In this document: one piece after another, positions 5,986 through 6,658 of the stretch | Layout of the letters: every line of letters starts with the position of its first letter | How positions within the stretch are numbered: the stretch's first letter is position 1 | Assembly: GCA_002438865.1 (NCBI GenBank) | Contig: DJRJ01000071.1 | Coordinates: 58,816-65,473, forward strand | Direction of reading: 5' to 3' | DNA length: 6,658 nucleotides | From: Clostridiales bacterium UBA6363 | GTDB lineage: Bacteria > Bacillota > Clostridia > UBA1381 | Program-made: the position numbers and the translations under genes | Notes under the pieces: generated by a model | What the model was told of the DNA's origin: nothing | Databases searched by the model: none | Seen by the model: the letters and a program-made list of their open reading frames with translations, nothing else

Positions 5986-6033
5986 TGAGTTGCAACAACA
6001 ATTAAATAAACAGTCCAAAAGGAGACTATTGCT
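5958..6033 (+). promoter_or_regulatory. Long imperfect inverted repeat covering the transposase ribosome-binding site
   Basis: The left arm (5958-5980) pairs with the right arm (6010-6033) through blocks of 7, 4, 5 and 4 base pairs (20 pairs), interrupted by a 2x2 mismatch, a bulged C5971 and a two-nt bulge. The right arm contains the Shine-Dalgarno AAAAGGAG (6017-6024), all paired, and ends directly at the ATG (6034). In a transcript entering from outside the element the ribosome site would be buried. In one starting at the internal promoter (near 5992) the left arm would be absent and the site free. Confidence 0.6.
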
Positions 6034-6658
6034 ATGAACTCTATTATACACCATTTACTTGTACAAAATCAATACCTTTTGCAAATAATTTTATTTCTTT
6101 TTAAATTTATCTGCAAATTTATACCTCTCAGGCAATTTGCTTTTGATGATTCACATTCGCCCGAATATCAAAAATTCAAAATCGATAAGCCTCCGCGTAT
6201 CGTAAAACACGAAGTATGGCATTACTCCGATTACATACCTTACATCAAAGCAAGATACGGTGTCGATATCAAGCCGGTTAACCGCCGTAAACCCTGCGAC
6301 ATACCCGATGACACCGTTTGCCCCTGCTGCAATGCTCCCAAGGAATATCTTTACAAAAACAACGGTTCCAAAGGTCAGCTTTTTTGCAAAGTCTGCTTAA
6401 ACAAGTTCAGTCCGGAAGAATCGAGATTTACAAAGCTGCACTCTCTTCGCTGTCCTTATTGCAATCATATTCTTGTCCCCAAGAAAGACCGTAAGCATTT
6501 TATTGTTCACAAATGCGTCAACAAGAAATGCTCCTATTACCTCCAAAACCTCAAAAAGGTTAAGAAACAAGACCTTGATGAGCCGTACGGCAAAAACAAA
6601 TACAAGCTTCATTACCTATACAGAGAATTCAACATTAACTTTTTCAAAATGGACATTA
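6034..6658 (+). CDS. Transposase-like protein with two zinc-finger motifs, N-terminal part (3' end outside window)
   Basis: The frame is open from ATG 6034 to the window end (208 codons, no stop), preceded by AAAAGGAG with nine nt spacing. The N-terminus is hydrophobic and basic (LLQIILFLFKFICKF), followed by KPVNRRKPCDIPDDTVCPCC. Two zinc-binding patterns follow: Cys96-x2-Cys99 with Cys118-x2-Cys121, and Cys140-x2-Cys143 with Cys161-x4-Cys166. After them comes a KYKLHYLYREFNINF stretch. This order (zinc ribbon, second Cys cluster, then a LHYLYREF-like block) resembles transposases of clostridial and bacillar insertion sequences in which a DDE-type catalytic domain follows. That domain lies beyond the window, so no catalytic residue can be shown. 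Whether the full gene is intact is unknown. An opposite-strand open frame at 6397-6612 is a shadow of this gene. Confidence 0.72.
   Translation, partial: MNSIIHHLLVQNQYLLQIILFLFKFICKFIPLRQFAFDDSHSPEYQKFKIDKPPRIVKHEVWHYSDYIPYIKARYGVDIKPVNRRKPCDIPDDTVCPCCNAPKEYLYKNNGSKGQLFCKVCLNKFSPEESRFTKLHSLRCPYCNHILVPKKDRKHFIVHKCVNKKCSYYLQNLKKVKKQDLDEPYGKNKYKLHYLYREFNINFFKMDI

Larger units (their letters stand above)
5869..6658 (+). mobile_element. Insertion sequence, left end and partial transposase (continues beyond window)
   Basis: From about 5869 the sequence changes to an AT-rich leader followed by a transposase-like gene that runs off the window. The probable left tip is the short palindrome GTGTC-AAGTA-GACAC (5870-5884), followed by CCCTG. 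This boundary is an estimate, because the matching right terminal repeat and target duplication are outside the window. A TTTTAAC/GTTAAAA hairpin (5898-5915) lies just inside. The family is not recognised with certainty. Confidence 0.6.

Noticed and set aside
6397..6612. Minus-strand 71-codon open frame near the right edge
   Set aside because: Lies inside the transposase frame, which has a ribosome site and clear zinc motifs. The reverse frame has no support.

Overview
The window looks like chromosomal DNA of a low-to-moderate GC Firmicute, most likely a gut-type clostridium of the Oscillospiraceae/Ruminococcaceae or a relative. This is inferred from a ClpC-type (not ClpB) chaperone with an LGF loop, strong purine-rich Shine-Dalgarno sites, and families frequent in those bacteria (DUF4358 lipoprotein, DHHW protein, DUF6198 membrane protein). 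The species cannot be fixed from sequence reading alone.

Layout. At the left edge, on the + strand, is the 3' third of clpC. It is followed by a compact intergenic block holding a pair of inverted 22-nt palindromes (REP/REPIN-like) and a strong intrinsic terminator. Converging on it from the right is a tight four-gene minus-strand operon (5028 down to 888): a membrane-anchored SGNH hydrolase with a roughly 90-residue Ser/Gly tail, a DUF4358 lipoprotein, an MBOAT (AlgI/PatB-like) O-acyltransferase and a DHHW (AlgJ/AlgX-like) protein. Gaps are 14-17 nt, each downstream ribosome-binding site abuts the preceding stop codon, and a good promoter lies just upstream of the first gene. Further right, on the same strand, is a separate DUF6198 (YczE/YitT-like) integral membrane protein. 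The right edge carries the left end and transposase N-terminus of an insertion sequence on the + strand, running off the window.

How the genes work together. The operon has the parts of a surface polymer O-acylation machine. The MBOAT protein would move acyl groups across the membrane. The two SGNH-fold proteins (DHHW and SGNH) would transfer or remove them on the outer face. The DUF4358 lipoprotein is a surface accessory of unknown role. The polymer is not identified and no glycosyltransferase is present in the window.

Most interesting points: (1) the insertion sequence leader carries a 20-bp imperfect inverted repeat whose right arm contains the transposase Shine-Dalgarno, with a TATAAT box at the end of the left arm, an arrangement expected to silence translation from read-through transcripts as in IS10/IS50; (2) the REPIN-like doublet downstream of clpC; (3) the Ser/Gly tail and GNS (rather than GDS) nucleophile block of the SGNH protein; (4) the insertion sequence lies about 30 bp upstream of the DUF6198 start codon and has probably displaced its promoter.
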